Source: Ollibium composti
GTDB lineage: Bacteria > Pseudomonadota > Alphaproteobacteria > Rhizobiales > Rhizobiaceae
DNA: 64,000 nucleotides
Assembly: GCF_004801285.1 (NCBI RefSeq)
Contig: NZ_SSNY01000010.1
Span: 1 to 64,000, forward strand
Direction: 5' to 3'
Position 1 is the stretch's first letter. Each line of letters opens with the position of its first letter. The notes under the pieces were generated by a model that was not told the origin of the DNA, searched no databases, and saw only the letters and a program-made list of their open reading frames with translations. The translations under genes and the position numbers were made by a program. Positions 18,798 through 29,092 of the stretch are shown here, in pieces.

Positions 18798-19346
18798 TCA
18801 ATAACTCTGGCTCGACCGCCGTGGCGGCTTTGGCGCCGGCTTGCCGGGTTTCGGCTTCGCGGCCGGAGCAGCGCCCTGCGCCCCAACCACCTTCTTCTTG
18901 AACGGCGCCATTCCGGCGCGTGCGAGTTCATCGGCGCGTTCGTTTTCGGGATGGCCGGCGTGGCCCTTCACCCAATGCCACGTCACCTTGTGACGCTTGC
19001 GGGCCGCATCGAGCGCCTGCCACAGTTCGGCGTTCTTCACCGGCTTCTTGTCGGCGGTGCGCCAGCCGTTGCGCTTCCAGCCTTCGATCCAGCCGGAAAT
19101 GCCGTCCTTGACGTAGTTCGAGTCGGTGTAGAGATCGACGGTGCTGCCTTCCTTGATGGCGTCGAGTGCGCTGATGGCAGCCGTCAGTTCCATGCGGTTG
19201 TTGGTGGTCAGTTGTTCGCCACCGTTCAGTTCGCGCATCGCGCCGTCGTTCGGCCCGTCGCTGCGCAGCCTGAGCACCGCGCCCCAGCCACCGGGGCCGG
19301 GATTACCGGAACAGGCGCCGTCCGTATACGCCTCGACGCGCCTCAT
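18798..19346 (-). CDS. rnhA: Ribonuclease HI with C-terminal basic tail
   Basis: RNase HI cuts the RNA strand of RNA:DNA hybrids. The 182 residues begin with the catalytic [16 protein letters not shown] (D8 region), then RMELTAAI (Glu), [12 protein letters not shown] (Asp) and [18 protein letters not shown] (His and Asp), so the active site is complete. Residues after about 150 form an Ala/Pro/Lys-rich tail absent from the E. coli enzyme. Its ATG overlaps the thrB stop by four bases, so it is translated with thrB. Confidence 0.95.
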   Translation of the reverse strand: MRRVEAYTDGACSGNPGPGGWGAVLRLRSDGPNDGAMRELNGGEQLTTNNRMELTAAISALDAIKEGSTVDLYTDSNYVKDGISGWIEGWKRNGWRTADKKPVKNAELWQALDAARKRHKVTWHWVKGHAGHPENERADELARAGMAPFKKKVVGAQGAAPAAKPKPGKPAPKPPRRSSQSY

Positions 19347-20323
19347 GCCGTCGCCCCTTGCGGCTCCAGGCCATATTCGGCCGGCGACCGGACCTGCCGG
19401 TGGAAGCGCATGCGGCGCAGGTATTCGAGCGGGTCCTTCTTGACCACCAGGCTGCCTTCCGGCGTGTTCAGCCAGTCATAGAGGCGCGTCAGCATGAAAC
19501 GCAGCGCCGATCCGCGCGCCAGAACGGGCAGCATCCCGGCCTCGCGGTCGGACAGCGGGCGTACGGTGGTGTAGCCGCCCAAAAGCGCCCTGCCCTTGGT
19601 CAGGTTGAAGGAATTGTCCTTCTCGAAGCACCAGGCGTTGAGGCAGATGGCGACGTCGTAGGCGAGCAGATCGGTGCAGGCGAAATAGAAATCGATCAGG
19701 CCCGACAGGCGCTTGCCGAGGAAAAAGACGTTGTCGGGAAAGAGATCCGCATGGATGACGCCGACCGGCAGGTCCGCCGGCCAGTTGGCCTCCAGAAAGG
19801 CCAGGTCGGCTTCCGTTTCCTCCGCAAAGCCCGGCGCCACCTCGTCGGCGCGCGGCTTTGCCCGCTCCCAGAGCGGCCGCCATCCCGAAACCGAAAGAGC
19901 GTTGGCGCGGCGAAGCGAAAAATCGCTCCCCGCCAGGTGCATGGCCGCGAGTGCCGCGCCCACCTCGCGGCAGTGCTCGACGGTAGGACGCCGCATCCAC
20001 ATGCCTTCCAGGAAGGTGACGAGGGCGGCGGGCCGCCCGGCAAGCTGGCCGATGGTCGTGCCGTCCTTGCGGCGCACCGGCAGCGGACAGCTTATGCCGC
20101 GATCGCTGAGATGCTGCATCAGGCCGAGGAAGAACGGCAGATCGTCCGGGTTCACCCGCTTCTCGTAAAGGGTGAGGATGTAGGCGCCGCTGGAGGCGTG
20201 CAGCAGGAAGTTGGAATTCTCGACGCCCTCGGCGATGCCCTTGTAGGAGAGCAGTTCGCCGACATCGTAGTCGCGCAGGAAGGCGGCGAGATCGGTTTCG
20301 GAAATGTCGGTATAGACGGCCAT
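19343..20323 (-). CDS. thrB: Homoserine kinase (ThrB2, APH fold)
   Basis: ThrB phosphorylates homoserine before ThrC. This 326-residue protein is the aminoglycoside-phosphotransferase-fold type used by Alphaproteobacteria, not the GHMP kinase: [12 protein letters not shown] start, [26 protein letters not shown] (catalytic Asp) and [18 protein letters not shown] (metal Asp). The start overlaps the ispH stop (TGATG) and the stop overlaps the rnhA start (ATGA), so ispH-thrB-rnhA form a tightly coupled operon. A longer upstream frame runs inside ispH and is not used. Confidence 0.95.
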   Translation of the reverse strand: MAVYTDISETDLAAFLRDYDVGELLSYKGIAEGVENSNFLLHASSGAYILTLYEKRVNPDDLPFFLGLMQHLSDRGISCPLPVRRKDGTTIGQLAGRPAALVTFLEGMWMRRPTVEHCREVGAALAAMHLAGSDFSLRRANALSVSGWRPLWERAKPRADEVAPGFAEETEADLAFLEANWPADLPVGVIHADLFPDNVFFLGKRLSGLIDFYFACTDLLAYDVAICLNAWCFEKDNSFNLTKGRALLGGYTTVRPLSDREAGMLPVLARGSALRFMLTRLYDWLNTPEGSLVVKKDPLEYLRRMRFHRQVRSPAEYGLEPQGATA

Positions 20324-21327
20324 CAGCGGGACCCGTTGACAAAGGCCATATCCGCCGGCGTCAGTTCGACATCGCGCAGCGCGCGCATGACCGGGAATTC
20401 CTCCGTCTCGGTCGCCGTCACGGCGAGTTCGACGGACACGTCGAAGCGGGCGCGGAAAGCGTCGATGATCTCGTCGACGATGATTTCCGGCGCCGACGCC
20501 CCGGCTGACAGGCCAAGCGTCGAGATCGAGCCGATCTCGTTCCATGGAATGTCGGCGGCGCGTTGCACCAGCAGCGACATGGCGGCGCCCGCGCGTTCCG
20601 CCACCTCGACCAGCCGGCGGGAATTGGACGAATTGGGAGCGCCGACGACGAGGAACAGGTCGGCGCCTTCCGCGGTTTCCTTCACCGCCTCCTGCCGATT
20701 GGTGGTGGCGTAACAGATCGACTCGGCGGCTGCTGCCTGCATGGCGGGAAAACGCTCCTCAAGCACGCGGATGATGCCGGCGGTGTCTTCCACCGACAGC
20801 GTCGTCTGGGTGACGAAGCCGAGCGCCTCGGCATCCGCCGGCTCGAACGTGCGCGCGTCCGCTTCCGTCTCGATCAGCGTCACCGCGCCTTCCGGCAACT
20901 GACCCATCGTGCCGATCACTTCGGGGTGGCCGGCATGGCCGATCAGAAGCACGTGGCGCCCGAGCCGCTGGTGGCGCATCGCCTGCTTGTGCACTTTCGA
21001 CACCAGCGGGCAGGTCGCATCGAGGTAGAAGAGGTTGCGTGCCTCGGCATCGGCAGGAACCGACTTCGGCACGCCATGGGCCGAGAACACCACCGGGCAG
21101 TGGCGATGCTCCGCCGGAATCTCGGAAAGTTCCTCGATGAAGACGGCGCCAAGGTTCTGCAGGCCCTCCACCACGTAACGGTTATGGACGATCTCGTGGC
21201 GGACATAGACCGGCGCGCCGTATTTCTTCAGCGCCAGCACGACAATCTGGATCGCCCTGTCGACGCCGGCGCAGAAGCCGCGCGGCTGGCACAGTCTGAT
21301 CGTCAGGGGCGGTTTGGTCTGGAGCAT
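20323..21327 (-). CDS. ispH: 4-hydroxy-3-methylbut-2-enyl diphosphate reductase
   Basis: IspH is the 4Fe-4S enzyme for the last step of the MEP isoprenoid pathway. From the ATG at 21327 it has 334 residues. The cluster cysteines are seen in [11 protein letters not shown] (C19), [11 protein letters not shown] and [11 protein letters not shown], and the catalytic Glu in the VTQTTLS...TNR region context is normal. EIVHNRYVV and VFSAHGVP hold the substrate His residues. The dxs gene of the same pathway is at 34024 in this window. An upstream in-frame extension to 21390 is not supported. Confidence 0.95.
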   Translation of the reverse strand: MLQTKPPLTIRLCQPRGFCAGVDRAIQIVVLALKKYGAPVYVRHEIVHNRYVVEGLQNLGAVFIEELSEIPAEHRHCPVVFSAHGVPKSVPADAEARNLFYLDATCPLVSKVHKQAMRHQRLGRHVLLIGHAGHPEVIGTMGQLPEGAVTLIETEADARTFEPADAEALGFVTQTTLSVEDTAGIIRVLEERFPAMQAAAAESICYATTNRQEAVKETAEGADLFLVVGAPNSSNSRRLVEVAERAGAAMSLLVQRAADIPWNEIGSISTLGLSAGASAPEIIVDEIIDAFRARFDVSVELAVTATETEEFPVMRALRDVELTPADMAFVNGSR

Positions 21328-21412
21328 GGAGCGGACATGCTGTACCGGACGCCGGCCTGTCAAGAGAAGGAATGCCGCGCTGCCCGGCAATGCGACAGCC
21401 GCCGAGGCCGGG

Positions 21413-22207
21413 TCACCCCGGTTTGCGCTGCCGCAGCAGCCAGGCGATCAACACGCCCGCAAGAGCCGCAGCCAGCCCGTACCAGGTGACGGCGTACTGC
21501 AAATGGTTGTTCGGCAGGTCGACGATGGTCGTGCCGCCGACCGGCAGCCCGCCGGGATTGGGGGCGTCGCCGGCGTCGACGAACAGGCCGAGCACCTTCG
21601 CATCGGCCGGCAGGCCGGAGCTTGCCGCCATGGCGCGGATGTCCTTCCAGTAGAAGATGTTCTTGCCCGGCTCGTTGTCGGGCACCAGCGACGACGGTTT
21701 TTCCGCCAGAACGGGGCGCAACAGCCCGGTGACGGTGACGCGGCCCTGCACCTCGCCCTGCTCGCGGGTCGAGGGGTCCTTGCGGTCATAGGGCACGAAG
21801 CCGCGATTGACGAAAACCCAGTCGCCGTCGTCGAGCTTGAGCGGCGTGTAGACGTTGAAGCCGGCCTGCCCCTTGAAGGTCGCCAGGAAATGCCGCTCGA
21901 AGCGGTGGTCGAACGTACCTTCCACCGTCACCGGGCGGTATTCCTGCGCCGCGACGTCCGGATCGGCCTTGAGGGCGGCGAGCAGATCGACGGGCGGTTC
22001 CGCCATGCGGCTGGCGATGGTGGCGATCAGCCCTTCCTTCCAGTGCAGGCGCTGGACCTGCCAGGTTCCCAGGGCGATCAGGATCAGGAAGACGATGGCG
22101 CCGGAAACGACGGCGAGGGCCTTTCTCGGCCGGCGCCCGGCGGCAACTGTCGCCCCGCCCTCTGGCACCCCGCTCCTTGACTCCGAGTTCACCGGCTTCC
22201 CGCTCAC
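21413..22207 (-). CDS. SURF1 family cytochrome oxidase biogenesis protein (GTG start)
   Basis: SURF1 proteins help insert heme a into subunit I of cytochrome c oxidase. The 264-residue product has a transmembrane helix near the N-terminus ([22 protein letters not shown]) and one at the C-terminus ([16 protein letters not shown]). Between them is the periplasmic domain with [21 protein letters not shown] and [12 protein letters not shown] place the start at the GTG at 22207 because it overlaps the DUF983 stop (GTGA); there is no ATG in the likely N-terminal region. Members of this family are called SURF1 or Shy1. Confidence 0.88.
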   Translation of the reverse strand: MSGKPVNSESRSGVPEGGATVAAGRRPRKALAVVSGAIVFLILIALGTWQVQRLHWKEGLIATIASRMAEPPVDLLAALKADPDVAAQEYRPVTVEGTFDHRFERHFLATFKGQAGFNVYTPLKLDDGDWVFVNRGFVPYDRKDPSTREQGEVQGRVTVTGLLRPVLAEKPSSLVPDNEPGKNIFYWKDIRAMAASSGLPADAKVLGLFVDAGDAPNPGGLPVGGTTIVDLPNNHLQYAVTWYGLAAALAGVLIAWLLRQRKPG

Positions 22208-22608
22208 TGGCCTCTGTCCAACCTGCCCTCGGCCGCCTTGTTGCGGTATTGCAGCGCGATCAGCACGCCCTTGATCAGGCGCAGCGCGACGAGACTGAGG
22301 ACCAGCGTCAGCGGAATCCAAAGCATGAAATGCAGCCACAGCGGCGGATTGAAGTTCACCTCCATCCACAGCGCCAGCCCGACGACGATGAAGCCGATGA
22401 TCAGGATGACGAACACCGCCGGGCCGTCGCCGGCATCGGCGAAGGAATAATCCAGCCGGCAGGTGGAGCATTCCTTGCCGACCGTCAGGAAGCCGGAGAA
22501 CAGCCTGCCCTCGCCGCAGCGCGGGCAATGCCCTTTCAACCCGGTGGCGATGGGCTCGACGGGCGGCCAGATCGCCTTGTCCTCCTGGATATGAGGGCCT
22601 TCGCTCAT
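22204..22608 (-). CDS. DUF983 membrane protein next to cytochrome oxidase genes
   Basis: A 134-residue protein. The N-terminal part holds two CxxC pairs (GHCPRCGEG and KECSTCRLDY) that look like a zinc ribbon. Two transmembrane helices follow (VFVILIIGFIVVGLALW and a second around FMLWIPLTLVLSLVAL). DUF983 has no proven function; its constant location between coxC and surf1 in Alphaproteobacteria suggests a role in oxidase assembly. Its stop overlaps the SURF1 GTG. Confidence 0.88.
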   Translation of the reverse strand: MSEGPHIQEDKAIWPPVEPIATGLKGHCPRCGEGRLFSGFLTVGKECSTCRLDYSFADAGDGPAVFVILIIGFIVVGLALWMEVNFNPPLWLHFMLWIPLTLVLSLVALRLIKGVLIALQYRNKAAEGRLDRGQ

Positions 22609-22624
22609 CGGGTTCTCGCCTTTT

Positions 22625-22658
22625 AAAAAATGAAGGCGGCCGCGTCGCCGCAGCCGCC
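22625..22658 (-). terminator. Rho-independent terminator after coxC
   Basis: On the minus strand a 10-base-pair GC-rich stem (GGCGGCTGCG with CGCGGCCGCC, one G-U pair) closes on a GCGA tetraloop, which fits the GNRA class. TTCATTTTTT follows. It begins 24 bases after the coxC stop and ends 17 bases before the DUF983 start, so it should end the cox operon transcript and leave DUF983-SURF1 under separate or read-through control. Confidence 0.82.
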
Positions 22659-22681
22659 CCCGTTTGATTTCCGTGTGCGGA

Positions 22682-23566
22682 TCAGCCGGCGTGTTCGATC
22701 ACAGCACCGGCCGAAGCCCAGACGTAGATGCAGGCAAACAGGAACAGCCACACCACGTCGACGAAATGCCAGTACCAGGCCGCCGCCTCGAAGCCGAAAT
22801 GCTGCTTCGGCGTAAAGTCGCCGCGGATGGCGCGGATCAGGCAGACCGCCAGAAAGATGGTGCCGATGATGACGTGGAAGCCGTGGAAGCCGGTCGCCAT
22901 GAAGAAGGTCGCGCCGTAGATGGAATCCTTGAAGGCGAACGGCGCGTGCATGTACTCGTAGGCCTGCACGAAGGAGAACAGCACGCCGAGCGCGACCGTC
23001 AGCGTCAGGCCCCAGACGAGCCCCTTGCGGTCGCCGTGGATCAGCGAATGGTGCGCCCAGGTGACCGTCGTGCCGGAAAGCAGCAGGATGACGGTGTTGT
23101 AGAGCGGCAGGTGGAAGGGATCGAGCACTTCCAGGCCCTTCGGTGGCCACACGCCACCGGTGAAGGCTGCACGGGCGACCTGCTCGGTTTCGGCCGGGAA
23201 CAGGCTGGCGTCGAAGAAGGCCCAGAACCAGGCGACGAAGAACATCACCTCGGAGGCGATGAACATGATCATGCCGTAGCGCAGGTGCAGCGACACGACG
23301 CGCGTGTGATGCCCCTCATGCGCTTCCTTGATGGTGTCAGACCACCAGGAGAACATGGTATAGAGCACGATCAGGAGGCCGATGAAGAAGATCCACGGCG
23401 AGGCGATGTTGACCCCGAACAGGTGGAACTCGTTGCCCTTCATGTACTGCATCCAGGCAACACCACCGACCGCCATGACGAGCGCGCCGACGGAGCCGGT
23501 GAACGGCCACGGGCTCGGATCGATGATGTGGTAGTCGTGTTGCGGTTTTGCGTGCGCGTCTGCCAT
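22682..23566 (-). CDS. coxC: Cytochrome c oxidase subunit III
   Basis: Subunit III of the aa3-type terminal oxidase, an inner-membrane protein. The 294 residues contain seven hydrophobic segments. Typical signatures are [11 protein letters not shown] at the start, [14 protein letters not shown] (the conserved Glu region), [27 protein letters not shown] and [16 protein letters not shown]. The length is normal. It ends the leftward cox operon and is followed by a strong terminator. Confidence 0.96.
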   Translation of the reverse strand: MADAHAKPQHDYHIIDPSPWPFTGSVGALVMAVGGVAWMQYMKGNEFHLFGVNIASPWIFFIGLLIVLYTMFSWWSDTIKEAHEGHHTRVVSLHLRYGMIMFIASEVMFFVAWFWAFFDASLFPAETEQVARAAFTGGVWPPKGLEVLDPFHLPLYNTVILLLSGTTVTWAHHSLIHGDRKGLVWGLTLTVALGVLFSFVQAYEYMHAPFAFKDSIYGATFFMATGFHGFHVIIGTIFLAVCLIRAIRGDFTPKQHFGFEAAAWYWHFVDVVWLFLFACIYVWASAGAVIEHAG

Positions 23567-23567
23567 G

Positions 23568-24197
23568 TCAGCCCCCGAGGGTCTTTGCGGTATCGGTGTT
23601 TATCTTGTTTCCCGTTTCCGGTGCCGAAGCGACCGGCTTGTCCCCCTCCGCCGGGAACATCGTGTAGGAAAGCGTGATGGTCTTGATGTCCTTGAGCTCC
23701 GGCTGGTTGACGATGTCGGGGTCCACGTAGAAGACCACCGGCATGTCGGCCGTTTCGCCGCCTTTCAGCGTCTGTTCGGTGAAGCAGAAGCACTCGACCT
23801 TGTTGAAGTAAGCGCCGGCAAGGTCCGGCGTGACGTTGAACGTGGCGCGGCCCGTCGTTGCCGTCGGCAGCTTGTTGACGGCCTTGTAGTGGGCGCGCGC
23901 GGTCTCGCCGATCTTGACGGTGATGGAGCGGGCGACCGGCTCGAAATCCCACGGCACGCCGGCCGTGTTGGCATCGAAGCGGATGGTGATGTCGCGATCG
24001 AGCACCTTGCCGGCATATTGCTGCTCGACGCGCTGCGTGGTGCCGGCATAGCCTGTGACCTGGCAAAAAACCCTGTAGAGCGGCACCGCCGCGTAGGCCA
24101 TGCCGATCATGCCGGCGAAGAACGCCACGCAAGTACCGGCGATGACCATATTGGTCTTCTGCTTGCCCGGACGCGGGGACGGTGCCTGGTTGTCCAT
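23568..24197 (-). CDS. ctaG: Cytochrome c oxidase assembly protein CtaG/Cox11
   Basis: Cox11 delivers copper to the CuB site of subunit I. From the ATG at 24197 it has 209 residues: one N-terminal transmembrane helix ([21 protein letters not shown]), then a periplasmic domain with the copper-binding [10 protein letters not shown] motif (CxC) and [13 protein letters not shown] at 24209 overlapping the upstream stop is an alternative start adding four residues. The coxC start follows the stop by one base, so the two are coupled. Confidence 0.94.
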   Translation of the reverse strand: MDNQAPSPRPGKQKTNMVIAGTCVAFFAGMIGMAYAAVPLYRVFCQVTGYAGTTQRVEQQYAGKVLDRDITIRFDANTAGVPWDFEPVARSITVKIGETARAHYKAVNKLPTATTGRATFNVTPDLAGAYFNKVECFCFTEQTLKGGETADMPVVFYVDPDIVNQPELKDIKTITLSYTMFPAEGDKPVASAPETGNKINTDTAKTLGG

Positions 24198-24205
24198 CTC
24201 TACCC

Positions 24206-24370
24206 TCACATCGGCCCGTTCGGCATGAAATGACCGAACTTGATGAAGGTCGCCACGTAGAAGATGACGACCAGCGCGCCGAGCGCGAGGCCAATTGCGA
24301 CGGACCGGCTGCGCCGTGCCTTCTTCTGACGCTCGGTCAGTTCGATCATTTCCAGCTTGTCGTCGGCCAT
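24206..24370 (-). CDS. Small CoxF-like membrane protein of the oxidase operon (54 aa)
   Basis: The minus strand from the ATG at 24370 encodes 54 residues: an acidic and then basic N-terminus ([20 protein letters not shown]) and one transmembrane helix ([19 protein letters not shown]), ending in PNGPM. It lies between ctaB (2-base gap) and ctaG, and its TGA overlaps an in-frame GTG of ctaG. Its position and shape match the small CoxF-type proteins found between ctaB and ctaG in many Alphaproteobacteria. It is short enough to be missed by automatic calling. Confidence 0.85.
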   Translation of the reverse strand: MADDKLEMIELTERQKKARRSRSVAIGLALGALVVIFYVATFIKFGHFMPNGPM

Positions 24371-24372
24371 CG

Positions 24373-25317
24373 TCACGCTCCGCCCATGGCGAGCGCCCGC
24401 TCGACGACGCTATCGGCCAGACAGGCAGCGAAGATGGCGAACAGATAGAGCAACGAATAGCCGAACAGCGCCTTGGCCGGCCGCATGACGCGGTCGCTGT
24501 CGGGCATCATCAGCACCTTCCACGAATACCAGACGAAGCCGACGCCGAGGATGGCCGACACGATACCGTAGCCGATGCTGACATAGCCGAGGAACCACGG
24601 CAGGACGCCGACCGGAGCCAGAATGAGCGCATAGGCGAAGATCTGGCGCCGGGTCGAGGCCTCGCCCGCGACGTTCGGCATCATCGGGATGCCGGCGCGG
24701 CCGTAGTCCTGCGCCTTGAACAGGGCGAGCGCCCAGAAATGCGGCGGCGTCCACAGGAAGATGATGAGGAACAGGATGACGCTTTCCAGGCTGACCGAGC
24801 CGGTCACCGCGGCCCAGCCGATCACCGGCGGAAAGGCACCGGCCGCGCCGCCGATGACGATGTTCTGCGGCGTCCAGCGCTTCAGCCACATCGTATAGAT
24901 GACGGCATAGAAGAAGATGGTGAAGGCGAGCAGCGCCGCCGACAACCAGTTGACCAGCACGCCGAGCGTCATCACCGAAAGGGCGGAAAGAACAAGGCCG
25001 AAGCTCAAGGCCTCGCCGGGCGACACGCGACCGGAAGGAACCGGGCGCGAGGCCGTACGGGTCATCACAGCGTCGATATCGGCATCGTACCACATGTTGA
25101 GAGCGCCCGACGCGCCCGCGCCAATGGCGATGGCGAGGATCGCGATCATCGCGATCAACGGATTGATCGACACCGGTGCCGCCACCAGGCCGACGAAGGC
25201 GGTGAAGACGACCAGCGACATGACGCGCGGCTTCAGCAGGGCGAAATAGTCGCCCGCCGTCGCTTCCGACATGCGGAATGCGGCGTCTTCGATGCGTGTT
25301 TCTTCAACCAGGGCCAT
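24373..25317 (-). CDS. ctaB: Protoheme IX farnesyltransferase
   Basis: CtaB (CyoE, Cox10) converts heme b to heme o for the terminal oxidase. The 314 residues form the UbiA-type multi-helix membrane fold. The first Asp-rich motif is in [15 protein letters not shown] (about residues 76-90), with [10 protein letters not shown] next to it. The second conserved region is [13 protein letters not shown]. Both are intact. It lies between coxA and the CoxF-like gene. A hairpin separates it from coxA. Confidence 0.95.
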   Translation of the reverse strand: MALVEETRIEDAAFRMSEATAGDYFALLKPRVMSLVVFTAFVGLVAAPVSINPLIAMIAILAIAIGAGASGALNMWYDADIDAVMTRTASRPVPSGRVSPGEALSFGLVLSALSVMTLGVLVNWLSAALLAFTIFFYAVIYTMWLKRWTPQNIVIGGAAGAFPPVIGWAAVTGSVSLESVILFLIIFLWTPPHFWALALFKAQDYGRAGIPMMPNVAGEASTRRQIFAYALILAPVGVLPWFLGYVSIGYGIVSAILGVGFVWYSWKVLMMPDSDRVMRPAKALFGYSLLYLFAIFAACLADSVVERALAMGGA

Positions 25318-25351
25318 GCGTACTTAGAAAATTCCAGGGTTCCGTTTGGCT

Positions 25352-25379
25352 GATACCGCCGACCGGGGCCGGCGGTATC
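25352..25379 (-). promoter_or_regulatory. Strong hairpin between coxA and ctaB
   Basis: GATACCGCCG (25352-25361) and CGGCGGTATC (25370-25379) form a perfect 10-base stem around an 8-base loop in the 75-base gap between coxA and ctaB. No U-tract follows on the minus strand. It may protect the 3' end of a processed coxBA message or partly terminate, giving more subunit I/II than CtaB. That is inference from position and structure. Confidence 0.6.
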
Positions 25380-25392
25380 GATGAGTCTCAGC

Positions 25393-27060
<1,668 letters not shown>

Positions 27061-27080
27061 CTAATCTTGCTGGCCGCGGC

Positions 27081-27956
27081 TCAGTTGCCGGCGACCGCTA
27101 CCTTTTTGGTACCGTCGACTTGAGCCATCAGCGCTTTGTTGGCGCCGGGCAGATCGTTCTTGGCCGCAGCCATCCAGGTATTGAACTGGTCGTTCGACAC
27201 CACCCGGATGGCGATCGGCATGAAGGCGTGGTCCTTGCCGCACAGTTCCGAACACTGGCCATAGAAGATGCCTTCCTTCTCGGCCTTGAACCAGGTCTCA
27301 TTGATGCGGCCCGGAACCGCGTCGACCTTGATGCCGAAGGCGGGCATGGCGAAGGAATGGATAACGTCGGCGCCGGTCACCAGCACGCGGACGACCTCGC
27401 CGACCGGCACGACCATCTCGTTGTCGACGGCCAGCAGGCGTGGATAGGTGGCCTTGTCTTCCTTGCCGGCGGCGGCGCGGTCCTTGTCGTCAAGGATAGC
27501 CGAATTGAAGGAGAGCGGCTCCTCAGCCTGATACTCGTAGTCCCAGTTCCACTGGTTGCCGGTGGCCTTGACGGTCAGCTTCGGCTCTTCCGGCGGAGAA
27601 TACTGGGCGGTGAGAAGCTGGAAGGACGGCACGGCGATGAACAGGAGCACGACCACCGGGCCGACCGTCCAGATCACCTCGATCAGCGTGTTGTGGCTGG
27701 TGCGCGAAGGCGTCGGGTTGGCACCGGCGCGGAACTTCACGATGCACCAGGCAAGCAGCACCAGCACCAGGAGCGTGATGGGGACGATGAACCACAGCGT
27801 GTAATGCTCGAACCAGGCAATCTGGCGCATGATATCGGTGGCAGGCTGCTGGAAGGTGGTTTCCCACGGCCGCGGCTGGTCGGCATGGGCAGCGCCCGCG
27901 AAAAACACGGCGGAGGCGCCTACGCCAGCAAGAAGTTTCCTCATCGCCCTGATCAT
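27081..27956 (-). CDS. coxB: Cytochrome c oxidase subunit II
   Basis: Subunit II accepts electrons from cytochrome c at CuA. From the ATG at 27956 it has 291 residues (ATG at 27944 is an alternative). A signal peptide ends at AGAAHA, and two transmembrane helices follow (LWFIVPITLLVLVLLAWCIV and VVVLLFIAVPSFQLL). The periplasmic cupredoxin domain carries DVIHSFAMPAFG and the CuA ligands in GQCSELCGKDHAFMPI (two Cys, His, Met). It opens the cox operon. Confidence 0.96.
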   Translation of the reverse strand: MIRAMRKLLAGVGASAVFFAGAAHADQPRPWETTFQQPATDIMRQIAWFEHYTLWFIVPITLLVLVLLAWCIVKFRAGANPTPSRTSHNTLIEVIWTVGPVVVLLFIAVPSFQLLTAQYSPPEEPKLTVKATGNQWNWDYEYQAEEPLSFNSAILDDKDRAAAGKEDKATYPRLLAVDNEMVVPVGEVVRVLVTGADVIHSFAMPAFGIKVDAVPGRINETWFKAEKEGIFYGQCSELCGKDHAFMPIAIRVVSNDQFNTWMAAAKNDLPGANKALMAQVDGTKKVAVAGN

Positions 27957-28305
27957 CTCCCAGTCCCCACGACCGCGTAACAACCGCGTATTGCAAATGA
28001 ACCATGGCGGGATGGGAATCCCGCGCATTCTCGATCTGGTTCAAACCATACTCTTTTTCCTATCGCAAGGAAGGAGCAGGCCAAATCATGCGGCATTTTT
28101 GCGCGCGCCCCGCGGCGCGGCGCCCGCCTGTGGAAAGGCCCGGCGGCAGCCAAACGGCCGGGAGGCGACCGAACGGCCGTAAATCGGGCCGGTTTCGGCA
28201 CCAAAACCGCATTGTGGCCGCATTCGCGTTCGATTGGGCCGTGCCTCACGCTTTTTTTCGATCCGGCTGGGGCTTAAAGTGCCGTGATTCGCAGGTGGAG
28301 CCGTC
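27957..28305. promoter_or_regulatory. Divergent control region between coxB and the IalB-family gene
   Basis: This 349-base region holds no supported gene and must contain the leftward cox promoter and the rightward promoter of the gene at 28306. The octamer AACGGCCG occurs twice as a direct repeat (28153-28160, 28172-28179, 19 bases apart), and a run of T lies at about 28252-28258. Short GC-rich frames here lack protein character. No promoter box can be named with confidence. Confidence 0.45.
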
Positions 28306-28851
28306 ATGAACCCTTGGGTTTCGAGAACCTTGGCGAAAGTCGCCTTCGCCGCCGCCCTGTCCGTCGGGGGATTGGCGGTCGCGGGACTGTCGGTCGCCGG
28401 CCAAGCCTATGCGGCCCAGCCGAGCGGCACGGTGAAATCCACCCACGGCGCCTGGTCCATCATCTGCGACACGCCGGCCGGCGCCTCGTCCGAGCAATGC
28501 GTGATGATGCAGAACGTCGTGGCCGAGGACCGCCCGGAAATGGGCCTTTCGGTCGTGGTGCTCCGGACAGCCGACAACAAGGCCGAGATCCTGCGCGTGC
28601 TGGCGCCGCTCGGCGTGCTGCTGCCGAACGGGCTCGGCCTCAACGTCGACGGCAAGGATATCGGCCGCGCCTATTTCGTCCGCTGCTTCCAGGACGGCTG
28701 CTACGCCGAGGTGATTTTGGAGAAGCCCTTGCTCGACACGCTGAAGAACGGCAAGGCGGCGACCTTCATCGTTTTCCAGACGCCTGAAGAGGGCATCGGC
28801 ATCCCGGTCGACCTGAAAGGCTTCGCGGACGGCTTCGCGGCGCTGCCCTGA
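28306..28851 (+). CDS. Invasion-associated locus B (IalB) family exported protein
   Basis: A 181-residue secreted protein with a signal peptide to about residue 36 (GLSVAGQAYAA). The mature domain carries the IalB-family pattern: GAWSIICDTPAGASSEQCVMMQ with two cysteines, GLNVDGKDIGRAYFVRCFQDGCYAEV with two more, and a hydrophobic end. The family name comes from Bartonella, but homologues are widespread in free-living Rhizobiales and do not imply virulence. The protein is probably periplasmic with two disulfides. It diverges from coxB. Confidence 0.87.
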   Translation: MNPWVSRTLAKVAFAAALSVGGLAVAGLSVAGQAYAAQPSGTVKSTHGAWSIICDTPAGASSEQCVMMQNVVAEDRPEMGLSVVVLRTADNKAEILRVLAPLGVLLPNGLGLNVDGKDIGRAYFVRCFQDGCYAEVILEKPLLDTLKNGKAATFIVFQTPEEGIGIPVDLKGFADGFAALP

Positions 28852-28858
28852 CGTTCCT

Positions 28859-28996
28859 TCAGCGCATCGCAAGCGTGATCGCGATGCCGCCGGCCATGCC
28901 GATGCCGATCCCCGCAATGGCGTAGTCGGCGCCGAATACCATGCCCACGGCGAAACCGACCACTGCGCCGACGAATATCCAGTATGATCGTTTCAA
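28859..28996 (-). CDS. Small glycine-rich membrane protein with TTG start (45 aa)
   Basis: The minus strand from TTG at 28996 reads KRSYWIFVGAVVGFAVGM after the start codon, continues with two further Gly-rich hydrophobic stretches (AGIGIGMAGGIAITLA), and ends AMR. GAGGAG stands 6 bases before the TTG, a good ribosome-binding site. Glycines spaced every few residues suggest tightly packed helices. It lies between the IalB-family gene (convergent) and tldD (divergent). I do not recognise a named family. There is no ATG start, which may explain why automatic callers skip it. Confidence 0.65.
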   Translation of the reverse strand: MKRSYWIFVGAVVGFAVGMVFGADYAIAGIGIGMAGGIAITLAMR

Positions 28997-29092
28997 GCCT
29001 GCTCCTCACGCGAGCTTGACCCTTACCGGGATGCAAGCCGCCTCTGCCGTGCCTATATTGCGCTTCACCGAATACGAACAGGGAGCCGCGCC

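Noticed and set aside
28029..28305. Short GC-rich frames between coxB and the IalB-family gene
   Set aside because: Arg/Gly/Pro-rich shadow composition, no ribosome-binding site of note, no domain.
28306..28851. IalB-family gene as a virulence factor
   Set aside because: The family is widespread in non-pathogenic Rhizobiales, so the historical name is not evidence for invasion.
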